64,000 nt of DNA from Enhygromyxa salina (GCF_002994615.1 NZ_PVNK01000110.1:17486-81485); one strand, 5' to 3'; shown: positions 8,923 to 17,396, counted from the stretch's first letter. Notes: generated by a model not told the origin, from the sequence alone. Program-made: numbers and translations.

Positions 8923-9516
8923 ATGATCGCCCACTCGCTCTTCGATCCCCTCGGCGTGCTCGTCCTCGCGGCGGTCGTCGCGATGATCGTCGGGGCCGCG
9001 CTGTGGTTTCGGCAGGGCCAGCAGGCCTTCGATCAGCTCGCGGGCGCGCTCAAGGTCCTGCGCCGGGTCGCGGGGGAGCTCAGCGAGCAGCACCCGATCC
9101 GCAAGCGGCTCGAGGCCGCGCCGGTCGTCGATCTGAGCTTCGAGGAGATCACCCGGCTGATGAGCGGCGACGCCAGCGAGCCGGCCGCCCGCGCGCTCGT
9201 CCGCCTCGGCGAGCGCATCGCCTGGATCGAGCGCTTCGCCCAATTCGCCGTCCACCTCGGCATCCTCGGCACCGTGTTCGCGCTCGTCAGCTCCGACCCC
9301 ACCGATCTCGAAGGCTTCCGCGAGCGCCTCCCGACCGCGCTCGGCACGACCTTCTGGGGCCTGATCGGCGCGCTCGCGCTGTCGGGCATCGCGGGCGCCT
9401 GCGAGAGCCTCGTCGAGCGCGCCCGCCTCCACGTCCGCGTGGCCCTGCTCGAGGGCCTCGAGGACGCGCCCGAGGGCCTCGAGACCGAGACCTCCGAGCC
9501 GCGGGTCCCCGACTGA
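8923..9516 (+). CDS. MotA/TolQ/ExbB-like proton channel subunit
   Basis: A 197-residue protein with an N-terminal membrane helix (about 8-26), a cytoplasmic helical region and two further membrane helices (about 110-125 and 145-165) with the LGTVFAL and GTTFWGLIGALALS motifs of the MotA/TolQ/ExbB channel family. These pentameric subunits use proton flow with ExbD-type dimers to drive mechanical or periplasmic work. The stop overlaps the next ATG as TGATG, so production with the ExbD-like partner is translationally coupled. The energised target (TonB-like, Tol-like or gliding-related) cannot be named from the window. Confidence 0.8.
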   Translation: MIAHSLFDPLGVLVLAAVVAMIVGAALWFRQGQQAFDQLAGALKVLRRVAGELSEQHPIRKRLEAAPVVDLSFEEITRLMSGDASEPAARALVRLGERIAWIERFAQFAVHLGILGTVFALVSSDPTDLEGFRERLPTALGTTFWGLIGALALSGIAGACESLVERARLHVRVALLEGLEDAPEGLETETSEPRVPD

Positions 9517-10235
9517 TGGCCCGGCGCAACCTCGACATGCTGCCCTTGCTCGACGTGTTCATGGTCGTGCTCTTCGTGTTCGCGACGATCCAGGAGGGCG
9601 AACTCGACAGCTCGGTCCAGGAGCTCGACGAGCTCTCGGCCAGGCTGGTCGAGGCCGAGGCCGTCGCCGCGGCCGAGTCGGCCCGGGCGGCGGCGCTCGC
9701 GGCCGAGCTCGAGATCGCCGCCCAGCGCGGGCAGCAGGCCTCGGAGCTCGAGACCAAGGTCGCCGCCTACCAGCGCGCGTGCGGGCCCCGGGCGCCCGGC
9801 GATCCCCTGTGTCCCGCCGCCAACCCCGACGCCCGCGCCCACGCCGAGCTCGCCGAGGTCCAGCAGCGCCTGCTCGACAACGTCGCCGTGTTCGAGGTCG
9901 AGATCGCCGGCGAGCCCAACCTCGACACGGGCAAGACCCACAACCATTGCTGCTTTCGCGCCGATCCGCCCCAGGGCGAGTGGCGCAGCTGCGGCGACGT
10001 CCCGAGCCCGGAGCAAGCCCGCGAGGACTGGTTCGACAGCGGCGCAGACGGCCTCCGCCCCGCCCTGCGCGAGACCCAAGACGGCTACGCGATCGTGATG
10101 GTCCGCCAGGACGCCGCCGCCCGCAACCTGATCACCAACGATCTGACCCAGCTCCTGCGCGAGCGCCTGCCCGGCTACCAGGTCTACAACAACGGCATCT
10201 CGAGCGAGCCGCTTCAGTGCCCGGCGGCGCCCTGA
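9516..10235 (+). CDS. ExbD/TolR-like protein with coiled coil
   Basis: A 239-residue partner of the preceding channel gene. The single membrane helix near the N-terminus reads LDMLPLLDVFMVVLFVF and has the conserved Asp of ExbD/TolR/MotB proton relays. An Ala/Glu-rich coiled coil follows (about 35-85), then a periplasmic domain with several Cys and a motif HNHCCFR, ending in an ExbD-like a/b fold. The long coiled coil and the Cys set it apart from standard ExbD (~140 residues). Coupled by TGATG to the channel gene. The 3' end lies against a truncated P450 gene on the other strand. Confidence 0.75.
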   Translation: MARRNLDMLPLLDVFMVVLFVFATIQEGELDSSVQELDELSARLVEAEAVAAAESARAAALAAELEIAAQRGQQASELETKVAAYQRACGPRAPGDPLCPAANPDARAHAELAEVQQRLLDNVAVFEVEIAGEPNLDTGKTHNHCCFRADPPQGEWRSCGDVPSPEQAREDWFDSGADGLRPALRETQDGYAIVMVRQDAAARNLITNDLTQLLRERLPGYQVYNNGISSEPLQCPAAP

Positions 10236-10413
10236 GCCCGCCGCCTTTGGGCCCGAGCGTGACGCCGCGGCCCTCGACCTCGACCGTGATCGTGGGCGGA
10301 TAGAGAGGATCGCCGTAGCGCTCGCGCAGCTCGGTCCGAGCCTCGAGCGGTCGCCTCGCCACGCGCAGCGTGGTCAGCAGCGTCGAGCGGGGCCCCGGCG
10401 GCAGCCCGCTCAC
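10236..10413 (-). pseudogene. Cytochrome P450 N-terminal stub coupled to def
   Basis: The minus strand reads MSGLPPGPRSTLLTTLRVAR, continuing to ELRERYGDPLYP. This is the proline-rich hinge and first helix typical of a bacterial cytochrome P450 N-terminus. The GTG at 10413 overlaps the def stop (GTGA), so it was probably translated after def. After about 60 residues the similarity fades and the frame runs antiparallel into the 3' end of the ExbD-like gene. The body of a P450 (~400 residues, heme Cys loop) is absent. The simplest reading is a P450 gene truncated by a rearrangement. A short unrelated protein remains possible. Confidence 0.5.
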
Positions 10414-10949
10414 TGAGCCGCGGCGGTCTCGCGCTCGGCCTGGGAGTGCCAGCGCTTCATCTTGCGCTTGATCATCTCCTTTTTGACCATGCCGACGAGG
10501 TCGATCATCAGCCGACCCGTGAGGTGGTCGTGCTCGTGCTGGAGCGCGCGGCCGAACAGCTCCTCGCCCTCGACCTCGAAGGTCTCGCCGGCCACGTTCT
10601 GCGCGCGAACCTTGGCCCAGCGCGGGCGCTTGACGTCGACGAACACGTCGGGGAAGGACAGGCAGCCCTCTTCGGCGATGACCAGGCCCTTGCCGGTCTC
10701 GACGACCTCGGGGTTGATGAACACCAGGGGATCGGCGGCGTCGTCGCCCGTTGCGACCTTGCCGTCGATGATGAAGATCCGCTCGAGGCGGCCGACCTGG
10801 ATGGCGGCGATGCCTGCGGCGTTGAGCGAGAACATCGTGTCGATCAGATCACGCACGAGCTCACGGATCTCGTCGGTGATCTCCTCGACCGCGAAGGTGT
10901 CCTCGCGGAGGCGGGGATCGGGGTACTTGACGACTTCGAGCGCGGCCAT
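10410..10949 (-). CDS. def: Peptide deformylase
   Basis: A 179-residue metalloenzyme that removes the formyl group from the initiator methionine of new proteins. All three family motifs are present: AAGIAAIQVG (motif 1, usually GxGLAAxQ), EEGCLSFP with the metal Cys (motif 2) and QHEHDHLTG, a HExDH-type motif with two metal His and the catalytic Glu (motif 3). Motif 1 starts with Ala in place of the first Gly. The length is normal for the family. ATG 10949 gives the standard N-terminus (MAALEVVKYPDPRLR). The C-terminal extension is Lys/Arg-rich, then Ala/Gln-rich. A P450 remnant is coupled to the stop codon. Confidence 0.95.
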   Translation of the reverse strand: MAALEVVKYPDPRLREDTFAVEEITDEIRELVRDLIDTMFSLNAAGIAAIQVGRLERIFIIDGKVATGDDAADPLVFINPEVVETGKGLVIAEEGCLSFPDVFVDVKRPRWAKVRAQNVAGETFEVEGEELFGRALQHEHDHLTGRLMIDLVGMVKKEMIKRKMKRWHSQAERETAAAQ

Positions 10950-11106
10950 TGGCTTGACTCGCCGGAGCTCCGGCGCCGACAGAGGGTAGCCCGAAGCCGC
11001 GCGAGTGACCAGACGGTGCCCCGCGCGCCCACCGAGCCGCAGATCCGCGCTCGCGCCCCCTCGACACTGGCCCGAGCGCGGGGGAGGTGTTACGAGGCCA
11101 CTGTCC

Positions 11107-12189
11107 ATGAGCGACGCCACGCCCGAGACCATTCGCCAAGCGCTGAGCACCGTCGAAGACCCCGCGATCGGGCGGAGCATCGTCGCCGGCCGCCAAGTCG
11201 GAGAGATCCGCGTCGGCGACTCGATCCGCGTCGAGGTCGCGCTGATCTCCCCCGGCTACCCGCTCAAGGGCACGCTCGAGACCCGGATCCGCGAGGCCCT
11301 CGAGCCCTTCGCCAAGCCGATCCAGATCGAGTGGAAGCTCGCCGTCCCGCGCAAGCCGCCGCGCCAAGACCTCGATCGCCTCCCGACGGTCAAGAACGTG
11401 ATCGCCGTCGGCGCCGGCAAGGGCGGCGTCGGCAAGAGCACGGCCGCGGTCAACATCGCGATGGCGCTGTCGCGGCTCGGCGCCTCGGTCGGGCTGCTCG
11501 ACGCCGACATCTACGGCCCGAGCGTGCCCAAGATGATGGGCCCGCCCTCGCGGCCCTGCGACAAGAGCGTCAGCGGCGAGCGCATCATCCCGGCCCTCCA
11601 CCGCGGCCTGCCGGTCATGAGCGTGGACTTCTTCGTCGAGACCGGGCGCGCGGTCATCTGGCGGGGGCCGATGATCCACAAGCTCCTTCAACAGTTCCTC
11701 GAGGACGTCGACTGGGGTGAGCTCGACTATCTGATCATCGATCTGCCCCCGGGAACCGGCGACGCGCAGCTCTCGCTCGGGCAGCTGCTGCCGATCACCG
11801 GCGGCGTGATCGTCACGACGCCGCAAGAGGTCGCGCTGCTCGACGTCCGCAAGGCCGTCGACATGTTCGCCAAGCTCGAGGTCCCGCTGCTCGGGCTGAT
11901 CGAGAACATGAGCCACTATCGCTGCCCGTCCTGCGGCCACGTCGATCACATCTTCTCGAGCGGCGGCGGCAAGCGCCTCGCGCAGGAGCTGAGCATCGAG
12001 CTCCTCGGCCAGCTCCCGATCGACAACAGCGTCAGCGCAGGCGGAGAGACCGGCAACCCGGTCGTCAACGCCGTCCCCGACGGCGAGCACGCCAAGATCT
12101 TCCTCGACACCGCAGCCAACATCGCGCTCGCGGCCGCCAAGCTCCACGCGACCGGCCCCAAGCGAAGCTCGCTCCTAAGGACGGTTTGA
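11107..12189 (+). CDS. mrp: Mrp/ApbC-type iron-sulfur cluster carrier ATPase
   Basis: A 360-residue P-loop ATPase of the Mrp/NBP35 family, which carries and delivers [4Fe-4S] clusters to apoproteins in the cytosol. The N-terminal ~90 residues are a MIP18/DUF59 domain. The ATPase domain has the deviant Walker A GKGGVGKS, LLDADIYGPS (Walker A-prime) and DLPPGTGD. The C-terminal YRCPSCGH motif supplies the CxxC that bridges a cluster in the dimer. Length and domain order are standard. ATG 11107 is the natural start. In this window it could serve the Fe-S subunits of the molybdenum hydroxylase, but that is only inference. Confidence 0.95.
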   Translation: MSDATPETIRQALSTVEDPAIGRSIVAGRQVGEIRVGDSIRVEVALISPGYPLKGTLETRIREALEPFAKPIQIEWKLAVPRKPPRQDLDRLPTVKNVIAVGAGKGGVGKSTAAVNIAMALSRLGASVGLLDADIYGPSVPKMMGPPSRPCDKSVSGERIIPALHRGLPVMSVDFFVETGRAVIWRGPMIHKLLQQFLEDVDWGELDYLIIDLPPGTGDAQLSLGQLLPITGGVIVTTPQEVALLDVRKAVDMFAKLEVPLLGLIENMSHYRCPSCGHVDHIFSSGGGKRLAQELSIELLGQLPIDNSVSAGGETGNPVVNAVPDGEHAKIFLDTAANIALAAAKLHATGPKRSSLLRTV

Positions 12190-12216
12190 GACCCCCGCGG
12201 CCGTCTGCGGTCTTTG

Positions 12217-12981
12217 CTAATTCAAGGATGAGACGGGGAACGAGCCGGACTCGCCGAGCACGTCGATCAGCGACTGGGCACGCTCGGTGAGCAGCTCCAC
12301 GCGACAGTCGGCGTCTCGGGCCGCGAGGCAGCGCTGCTGCAGACGCAGGTGGGGCATCGAGCCGCCGGGCTGACGGCCGCGACGTGCGGCGCGCATGACC
12401 TCGACGCTGGGCACCAAGGAGGCGATCGCGTAGATGATCATCCGCGCGTCGTCGAGCTCGAGGATCGTGCGGATCATCTGGCGGTCGTCCTCGTCGAAGG
12501 TCTCGGCCATGCGCTCGACCTGGGCCTTGAGGACCTCGAGCGCGTGGCCGTCGACGGGGTCGTGCTCCGGCAGAGCCTCGACCTTCACGAGGCGAAAGCT
12601 GCGCTCGTGCTGGGGCTGCTCCTCGACCACCCGGACCCGGCCCAGACCCTCGAGCCGGATGAAGCGCCGACCGTCGGGCCGGCGCTGGTGGGCGATCAGC
12701 TGGCCGATCCCAAACACGGCCTCGATCGCGGGCCGCTCGTCGCCGGGATCGTGGAGCGGCAGCGCCAGATCTGCGGGATCGAGGAGGCTCGGATCGGGGC
12801 GCAGCAACGGCACGCCCACGTGCATGCCCCCTTCGAGGGCATGGTTGACCAGGTCGAGGTAGCGCGGCTCGAACACGTTGAGCGGCAGCACCATCCCGGG
12901 CAGGAACACGACGTTGGGCAGCGGGAAGATCGGCAACGCGGCGAGGATCTCGGGCGCTGGCAGTCGATCCATGTCCAACAT
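12217..12981 (-). CDS. LON N-terminal-domain protein
   Basis: A 254-residue protein made of the substrate-binding LON domain without the AAA+ ATPase or protease. The family signature LPIFPLPNVVFLPGMVLPLNVFEPRY is visible across about residues 16-41 (given here only as its key path PLPN...FPG/LPG...FEPRY), followed by the GIGQLIAHQ strand and a helical C-terminal half. Proteins of this type are common in bacteria but their role is unclear; a substrate adaptor is the usual proposal. A TAGGCT box ends 10 nt before the ATG. It converges with mrp. Confidence 0.85.
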   Translation of the reverse strand: MLDMDRLPAPEILAALPIFPLPNVVFLPGMVLPLNVFEPRYLDLVNHALEGGMHVGVPLLRPDPSLLDPADLALPLHDPGDERPAIEAVFGIGQLIAHQRRPDGRRFIRLEGLGRVRVVEEQPQHERSFRLVKVEALPEHDPVDGHALEVLKAQVERMAETFDEDDRQMIRTILELDDARMIIYAIASLVPSVEVMRAARRGRQPGGSMPHLRLQQRCLAARDADCRVELLTERAQSLIDVLGESGSFPVSSLN

Positions 12982-13110
12982 CGGCTCGACGAGCCTAGAC
13001 GCATCAGCTGGTGTTGGCGAGTGGAATCGACGGCAAGTCCCCGTTCCCGGCGTCCAGTTCGCCCTCTGCCCCCACGTCGGTCACGCGCCCGCGACCATGC
13101 GCGGCGCACA

Positions 13111-13659
13111 CTAAAGCGGCGCGGTCAGCTGGGTCTGGAGGTCGATGCGCGTCTTGAGCTCGCCGCGGTACGAGGCCGTGACGACGCGCGTGCCGTGCTT
13201 GTCGTCGGGCACGTTGAGGCAGTTGTGCTGACCGGTGATTACGCACGCGGCTCCGCGCGCGCCGAGGTGCTCCATCAGCGCGTCCGCGATGTCGTTGCAG
13301 ACCCGCTCTTGCAAGGTGAGTCGACGCGTGAAGCAGTGGACGAGGTCGTTGAGCCGACCGAAGCCGACGAGCGCGGCCCCAGGCAGATAGGCGACGGTCG
13401 CCGCCCCGACCCAGGGCATCAGGTGGTGCGGGCACATCCCGTGACAGGGGATGTCCCGCACGACCACGAACTCGGTGTCGCCCTCGTCGTCGATCAGATC
13501 GCTGAGGATCTCCGCGGGGTCGGCGTCGTAGCCGGACAGGACTTGGGTGGCCCATAGTCGGGCCACTCGATCGGGGGTGCCGACGAGATCGCTGTGCTCG
13601 GGGTCGAGACCACAAGCCCGCAGCAACTCTCGAACGGCGTCGGCGAGCGGGTCGGCCAC
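13111..13659 (-). CDS. folE: GTP cyclohydrolase I
   Basis: A 182-residue enzyme that converts GTP to 7,8-dihydroneopterin triphosphate, the first step of folate and pterin biosynthesis. The zinc and catalytic region HGMCPHHLMPW and the RLTLQERVCNDIADAL and ACVITGQHNC motifs are all present; the zinc ligands (Cys, His, Cys) are intact. Shorter than E. coli FolE (222) at the N-terminus, as in many bacteria. The start is GTG 13659, with TAGACT six nt upstream on the coding strand, compatible with leaderless transcription. Pterins are also the base of the molybdenum cofactor family, but folE itself serves folate. Confidence 0.95.
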   Translation of the reverse strand: MADPLADAVRELLRACGLDPEHSDLVGTPDRVARLWATQVLSGYDADPAEILSDLIDDEGDTEFVVVRDIPCHGMCPHHLMPWVGAATVAYLPGAALVGFGRLNDLVHCFTRRLTLQERVCNDIADALMEHLGARGAACVITGQHNCLNVPDDKHGTRVVTASYRGELKTRIDLQTQLTAPL

Positions 13660-13786
13660 CGGCCCAGTCTACGCGACAGTCCGGAGACGAGCCCAGGCAC
13701 GAACAGACTGCGTGCGGCCGCACACGAGCCTGCTCGTGTCCCCCGACCGCCCGGCCTGGGCGCCGGGACGGTTTCCAGCCCCGGGG

Positions 13787-13815
13787 TTGACGGCTCGCGA
13801 GCACACGCCTATACC
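13787..13815 (+). promoter_or_regulatory. sigma-70-type promoter of rpsU
   Basis: TTGACG (13787-13792), a 17-bp spacer and TATACC (13810-13815). This is close to the housekeeping consensus with ideal spacing. Transcription would begin near 13822, about 5 nt before the rpsU ATG at 13827, so the mRNA would be nearly leaderless. Confidence 0.75.
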
Positions 13816-13826
13816 TCCGGACCCTC

Positions 13827-14108
13827 ATGTCCACCGCCGACGCGCCGACCCCCACTCCCACGATCGACACCTCCGAGCAGCACTTGCCGGTGCTCGGACG
13901 TCCGCTGGAGGTACGCGTTGACGAGCGCGGCGTCGAGCGGGCGATTCGCAAGCTCCGCCGGCTGATGGCCAGCGAGGGCGTGCTGCGCGAGATCAAGCGC
14001 CGCCGCCACCACGAGAAGCCCAGCGTCAAGTCCAAGCGCAAGCTGCGTGAGGCCGAGCGTCGCCGCAAGCGTCGCCAGCGTAAGGGCCCGCCCCGCGGCG
14101 AGCGCTGA
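13827..14108 (+). CDS. rpsU: Ribosomal protein bS21 with N-terminal extension
   Basis: A 93-residue basic protein. Residues about 27-80 match bS21: EVRVDERGVERAIRKLRR, then the Arg/Lys-rich tail with KRKLREAERRRKRR. bS21 sits on the 30S platform and helps initiation. The ~26-residue Thr/Pro-rich N-terminal extension is absent from standard bS21 (~70 residues). The start at 13827 is the only ATG near, but the promoter places the mRNA start only about 5 nt before it and no ribosome site exists. The extension could be real or a downstream GTG/TTG could be used. A strong terminator follows. Confidence 0.88.
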   Translation: MSTADAPTPTPTIDTSEQHLPVLGRPLEVRVDERGVERAIRKLRRLMASEGVLREIKRRRHHEKPSVKSKRKLREAERRRKRRQRKGPPRGER

Positions 14109-14127
14109 GCTCCTTTCAACCTGCGAG

Positions 14128-14158
14128 AGAGCCGTGAGTCCCCTGGACTCGCGGCTCT
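14128..14158 (+). terminator. Intrinsic terminator after rpsU
   Basis: A 14-bp stem (AGAGCCGTGAGTCC at 14128-14141 pairing with GGACTCGCGGCTCT at 14145-14158, one G-T wobble) closed by a 3-nt loop and followed by TCGAGTTT. It lies 20 bp after the rpsU stop and is a strong Rho-independent terminator candidate. Confidence 0.75.
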
Positions 14159-14194
14159 TCGAGTTTAATGAGCCGGTCGGATACGCTGGCCGCC

Positions 14195-14818
14195 ATGCAC
14201 GCCCATCGGCTCGTGGTTCAGCGCCTCCCCGAGGGCTCGGTCCCGCCCGTAGGCGACGGGATCCGGCGGGTCGATCCACCCGCGCTCGGCAGCGTGCGCC
14301 TGGTCTTCGGCGTCGGCTCCGGCCCCGACGCCGACCCCAGCAGCGACGACTTTCACCCCGTGTACACGATCGCGATGCCCGTGTTCAGCCACGGCGGCCT
14401 CGACCCCGACGGGATCTACGAGTTCGACGCGGGCGCGCAGCTCGAGCTGCTCCGGGCGCGCGCGACCCGGCGGCGGTGGGCGGTCCGCCTCGAGCTCGAG
14501 CTCGAGATCGCGAGCGAGGCCGTCAACGCGGCGGAGCTGTGGGTCGAGACCCCGTGGACCACGGGCGACCCGCGACCGCTGCTGCTCGGGCCCGAGCGCG
14601 GCACCCCCCTCAGCGGCGGCGGCCGATCGCTGACGATCGCGAGCACCCCGGTCACCACCGTCGACGCGGCGCGGACCCTCGGCGGGACCTTCACGGTCGT
14701 GCTCCGCGACGCCGATCCCCACGGCGGCGGCCCGGCCACCGTCGAGAGCCCCCCCCTCGAGATCTGCCTCGACCTGCGCTGCTACGAGTTCGAGCCCGAG
14801 GCCGACGATAGCGAGTGA
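14195..14818 (+). CDS. Protein of unknown function
   Basis: A 207-residue soluble protein without signal peptide. It is rich in beta-strand-like alternation (LELELEIA, SLTIAS, FTVVLRD) and ends in an acidic tail. No family was recognised. ATG 14195 is preferred to ATG 14168 because TACGCT lies exactly 7 nt upstream, matching the leaderless pattern seen at other genes here. The stop overlaps the GTG of the following nuclease-family gene, so the two are co-translated; a shared function is likely but unknown. Confidence 0.7.
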   Translation: MHAHRLVVQRLPEGSVPPVGDGIRRVDPPALGSVRLVFGVGSGPDADPSSDDFHPVYTIAMPVFSHGGLDPDGIYEFDAGAQLELLRARATRRRWAVRLELELEIASEAVNAAELWVETPWTTGDPRPLLLGPERGTPLSGGGRSLTIASTPVTTVDAARTLGGTFTVVLRDADPHGGGPATVESPPLEICLDLRCYEFEPEADDSE

Positions 14819-15819
14819 CCGTGGCCGCCAAGCGCAAACGCAAGCGTCGGCTCAGCAAGCGCAAACGCGCCAAGCGCAGGCGCATCGCTGCGGTCCTCGC
14901 CACGCTGATCGCCGGGCTGGTGTGGGCGTGGATCGGCTCCAACATGCGCGCGCTGACGGGCCTCGCCGGCGCCGGGCCTCCGCGCCGCGGCGACGCCGTG
15001 CGGGTCGTGAGCTGGAACCTGGCCAACTTCCGCGGCCACGCCAGCGGCCACGACCTCACGCGCATGCGCGAGGTCATCGAAGCCCTCGACCCCGACGTGA
15101 TCGCGGTCCAGGAGATCAAAGATCCCGAGGCCCTCGCCGCCCTCCTCCCGGGCTGGGAGCTGCGCCTCTCGGCCAAGGGCGGCCGCGGCCACCAGCTGCT
15201 CGGCGTCGCCTGGCGACCCGAGCGGGTCGAGCTGCTCGACAGCGCCGAGCACCCCGAGCTCAGCATCGGCGGCCGCGTGCGCCCGGCCCTCTCGGCCTAC
15301 CTGCGCGCGCGCGACGGGGGACCTGACTTTTGGCTCGTCATCGTCCACCTCAAGGCGATGCCCGACAGCGTCGAGGTCCGCCGCAAGCAGTGGCCGAAGC
15401 TCGTCGACATCGCCGCAGACACCCAGACCCGCGACGGAGATCTGATCGTCGTCGGCGACTTCAACACCACCGGGCCGCCCGGCGGCGGGCGCCGGGGCCC
15501 GGCGATCGAGCAGCTCGAGCTCAGCGAGGCCCTGGCCCCAGCTGGGCTCCGACGCCTGACCAACGCGACCGGGTGCACCGCCTACTACGACGGCCGCCGC
15601 CGCGACGCGTGGAAGGAGCCCTCGGAGATCGACCTGGTCTGGGTCCGCGAGCTCGACGAGTCCCTCGACGTCGACGCCCAGGTTCACAGCGGGACCCACT
15701 GCGCGTCCGAGCGCTGCGGCGACTTCCGCTCGACCGAGGCCTACCCTCTGCATGACTACGAGTCCGTCAGCGATCACTGCCCGGTCGTGGTCGATCTACG
15801 CCGGACCGACGACGACTGA
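14815..15819 (+). CDS. Endonuclease/exonuclease/phosphatase-family protein
   Basis: A 334-residue protein with a very basic N-terminus (Lys/Arg clusters over residues 5-25), one membrane segment (about 26-42) and an EEP domain. Family motifs: VVSWNLANFRG (start of fold), VIAVQEIKD with the metal Glu, VIVHLKAMP, VVGDFNTT with the catalytic Asp/Asn, and the terminal SDHCPVVVDL with the catalytic His. The family includes DNase I-like nucleases and phosphodiesterases. The membrane anchor suggests the domain acts outside the cytoplasm. The GTG start overlaps the previous stop (GTGA). Its substrate, nucleic acid or phospholipid, cannot be told. Confidence 0.85.
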   Translation: MTVAAKRKRKRRLSKRKRAKRRRIAAVLATLIAGLVWAWIGSNMRALTGLAGAGPPRRGDAVRVVSWNLANFRGHASGHDLTRMREVIEALDPDVIAVQEIKDPEALAALLPGWELRLSAKGGRGHQLLGVAWRPERVELLDSAEHPELSIGGRVRPALSAYLRARDGGPDFWLVIVHLKAMPDSVEVRRKQWPKLVDIAADTQTRDGDLIVVGDFNTTGPPGGGRRGPAIEQLELSEALAPAGLRRLTNATGCTAYYDGRRRDAWKEPSEIDLVWVRELDESLDVDAQVHSGTHCASERCGDFRSTEAYPLHDYESVSDHCPVVVDLRRTDDD

Positions 15820-15913
15820 ACGAGAGCCAACTGATCACACCAATGAAGTCGTCGCTATCGGGCCCGTCCAAGGCCGCGGCTCGCCCCACAATGAGGCGAC
15901 CCCGAGCCCTTCC

Positions 15914-15949
15914 GAGCTGGCGATGGAGCTGGCGATGAAACTGGCGATG
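15914..15949. repeat. 12-bp tandem repeat, three units
   Basis: Three successive 12-bp units of the type GAGCTGGCGATG, the third with two changes (AAACTGGCGATG). It lies in the 260-bp noncoding gap before the first Cys-rich lipoprotein gene. No coding role was seen. Confidence 0.6.
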
Positions 15950-16079
15950 AACCCCGCCCCCGAGCAAACTCGCCGTATTGCATCCCCCACGGCCTCATGG
16001 GACGATGCCCCGTGGCGCCCTCCAGGGCGGGTCGTCGGCCGCGTGGGCTCGCCCACCCCTCAACAAGGGCCCTCTTATC

Positions 16080-17396
16080 ATGCAACTGAATTCCAATCGT
16101 ATCTTCGCCCTCGCCGGCTTTGGTCTGCTCGCGGGTGCCAGCTTGTCGGCGCTGCAAGGGTGTGATCCGGTCGACAGCGCGGGGCTCCCAGGCTGCGACA
16201 TCTCCTGCCCGACCAAGGGCATCGCCGAAGGCAACGCGTCGATCTCGGGCATCGCTCAGGTCGACGCCTTCTTCGGCGCGGTGCTCGACCTCAGCGCGGC
16301 GGCCAACAGCGTCAGCGCCTCGCTCCGCGCCGAGCTCGACGCGATCGCGCGATCGGTCGGGCTCGAGCCCGGCGCGAGCAGCTCGGAGATCGTCGCGGGC
16401 ATCAACGCCAAGTTGGAGCTCGCGATCGACGTCGACGCTGGCCTCACGATCAACGTCGCGCCGCCCAAGTGCGAGGCCTCCGTCGAGGTCGCGGTCGCAG
16501 CCGCGGCCGCGTGCGACGCCGAGCTCGAGCCGGGCACGGCGAACGTCGAGTGCAGGGGCGCCTGCGAGGCCGGAGGTGGCGTGGAGGCCTCCTGCGCCGG
16601 GACCGCGACCCTGATCTGCACGGGCCAGGCGCCAGGCTTCGACTGCACCATGGGCACCTGCGAGGGCAGGTGCGAGCTCGAGCTCGGGGCCGGGGCCAGC
16701 TGCGACGGGACCTGTCGCGGGACCTGCACGGGCAACTGCTCGGTCGTCGATGCCCAGGGCAACTGCGCCGGCAAGTGTGACGCCTCGTGCGAGGGCACCT
16801 GCGAGCTCGCGGCCGCGGCCGAGGGCAACTGCAAGGGCGCGTGCACGGGCTCGTGCACCTACACCCCACCCTCGGGCAACTGCGAGGCCGACGCGTCGGC
16901 CAAGTGCGAGGCCATGGCCGGCGCGACCGTGCAGTGCGATGGCCGCTGCGAGGGCGAGATCACCCAGCCTTCGGTCAGCGCCGAATGTCAGGCAACCGTC
17001 GACGCCAAGGCCAACGCCAGCGTCGAGTGCAAGCCACCTTCCATCGGACTCACCTGGCAGTGGTCGGAGGCCTACCAAAACGACCCCATGCTCCAGGCCG
17101 AATTCAAGTCGTGGATCAAGGGGTTCAAGACCCACACCGCGGTCATGCTCGCGGCCCAGACCAAGGCCGCCATCCTCATCGAGTCGCTCGAGGACCTCGG
17201 CAACGACGGCGTGACCGCGCTCGAGAGCGCGGGCAACATCGTCAGCTCGGCCGACGTCGTCGGCACCTTCAAGCTGACCAACTGCGCCCTCCCCCAACTC
17301 GACGCCGCAGCCGAGCTCGCGGGGTCCGCCTCGGCCAGCCTCTCGGCCGAGGTCAACGCGAGCGTCGAGGTCTTCACCGCCGTCGGGATCAACTGA
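16080..17396 (+). CDS. Cys-rich repeat lipoprotein, paralogue 1
   Basis: A 438-residue lipoprotein with a signal peptide and a lipobox ending at ALQGC (Cys near residue 28). After a helical region related to the two paralogues downstream, residues about 130-320 form a Cys-rich tract with CxGxC units such as CDGTCRGTCTGNC and CEGTC; about 30 Cys in total by eye. A helical C-terminal domain follows (about 320-438). The Cys count is even and the spacing is regular, so a ladder of disulfides is likely. The start ATG 16080 is preceded by AAGGG. It is the most diverged of the three copies. Outer-membrane or surface location is inferred. No known family was recognised. Confidence 0.8.
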   Translation: MQLNSNRIFALAGFGLLAGASLSALQGCDPVDSAGLPGCDISCPTKGIAEGNASISGIAQVDAFFGAVLDLSAAANSVSASLRAELDAIARSVGLEPGASSSEIVAGINAKLELAIDVDAGLTINVAPPKCEASVEVAVAAAAACDAELEPGTANVECRGACEAGGGVEASCAGTATLICTGQAPGFDCTMGTCEGRCELELGAGASCDGTCRGTCTGNCSVVDAQGNCAGKCDASCEGTCELAAAAEGNCKGACTGSCTYTPPSGNCEADASAKCEAMAGATVQCDGRCEGEITQPSVSAECQATVDAKANASVECKPPSIGLTWQWSEAYQNDPMLQAEFKSWIKGFKTHTAVMLAAQTKAAILIESLEDLGNDGVTALESAGNIVSSADVVGTFKLTNCALPQLDAAAELAGSASASLSAEVNASVEVFTAVGIN

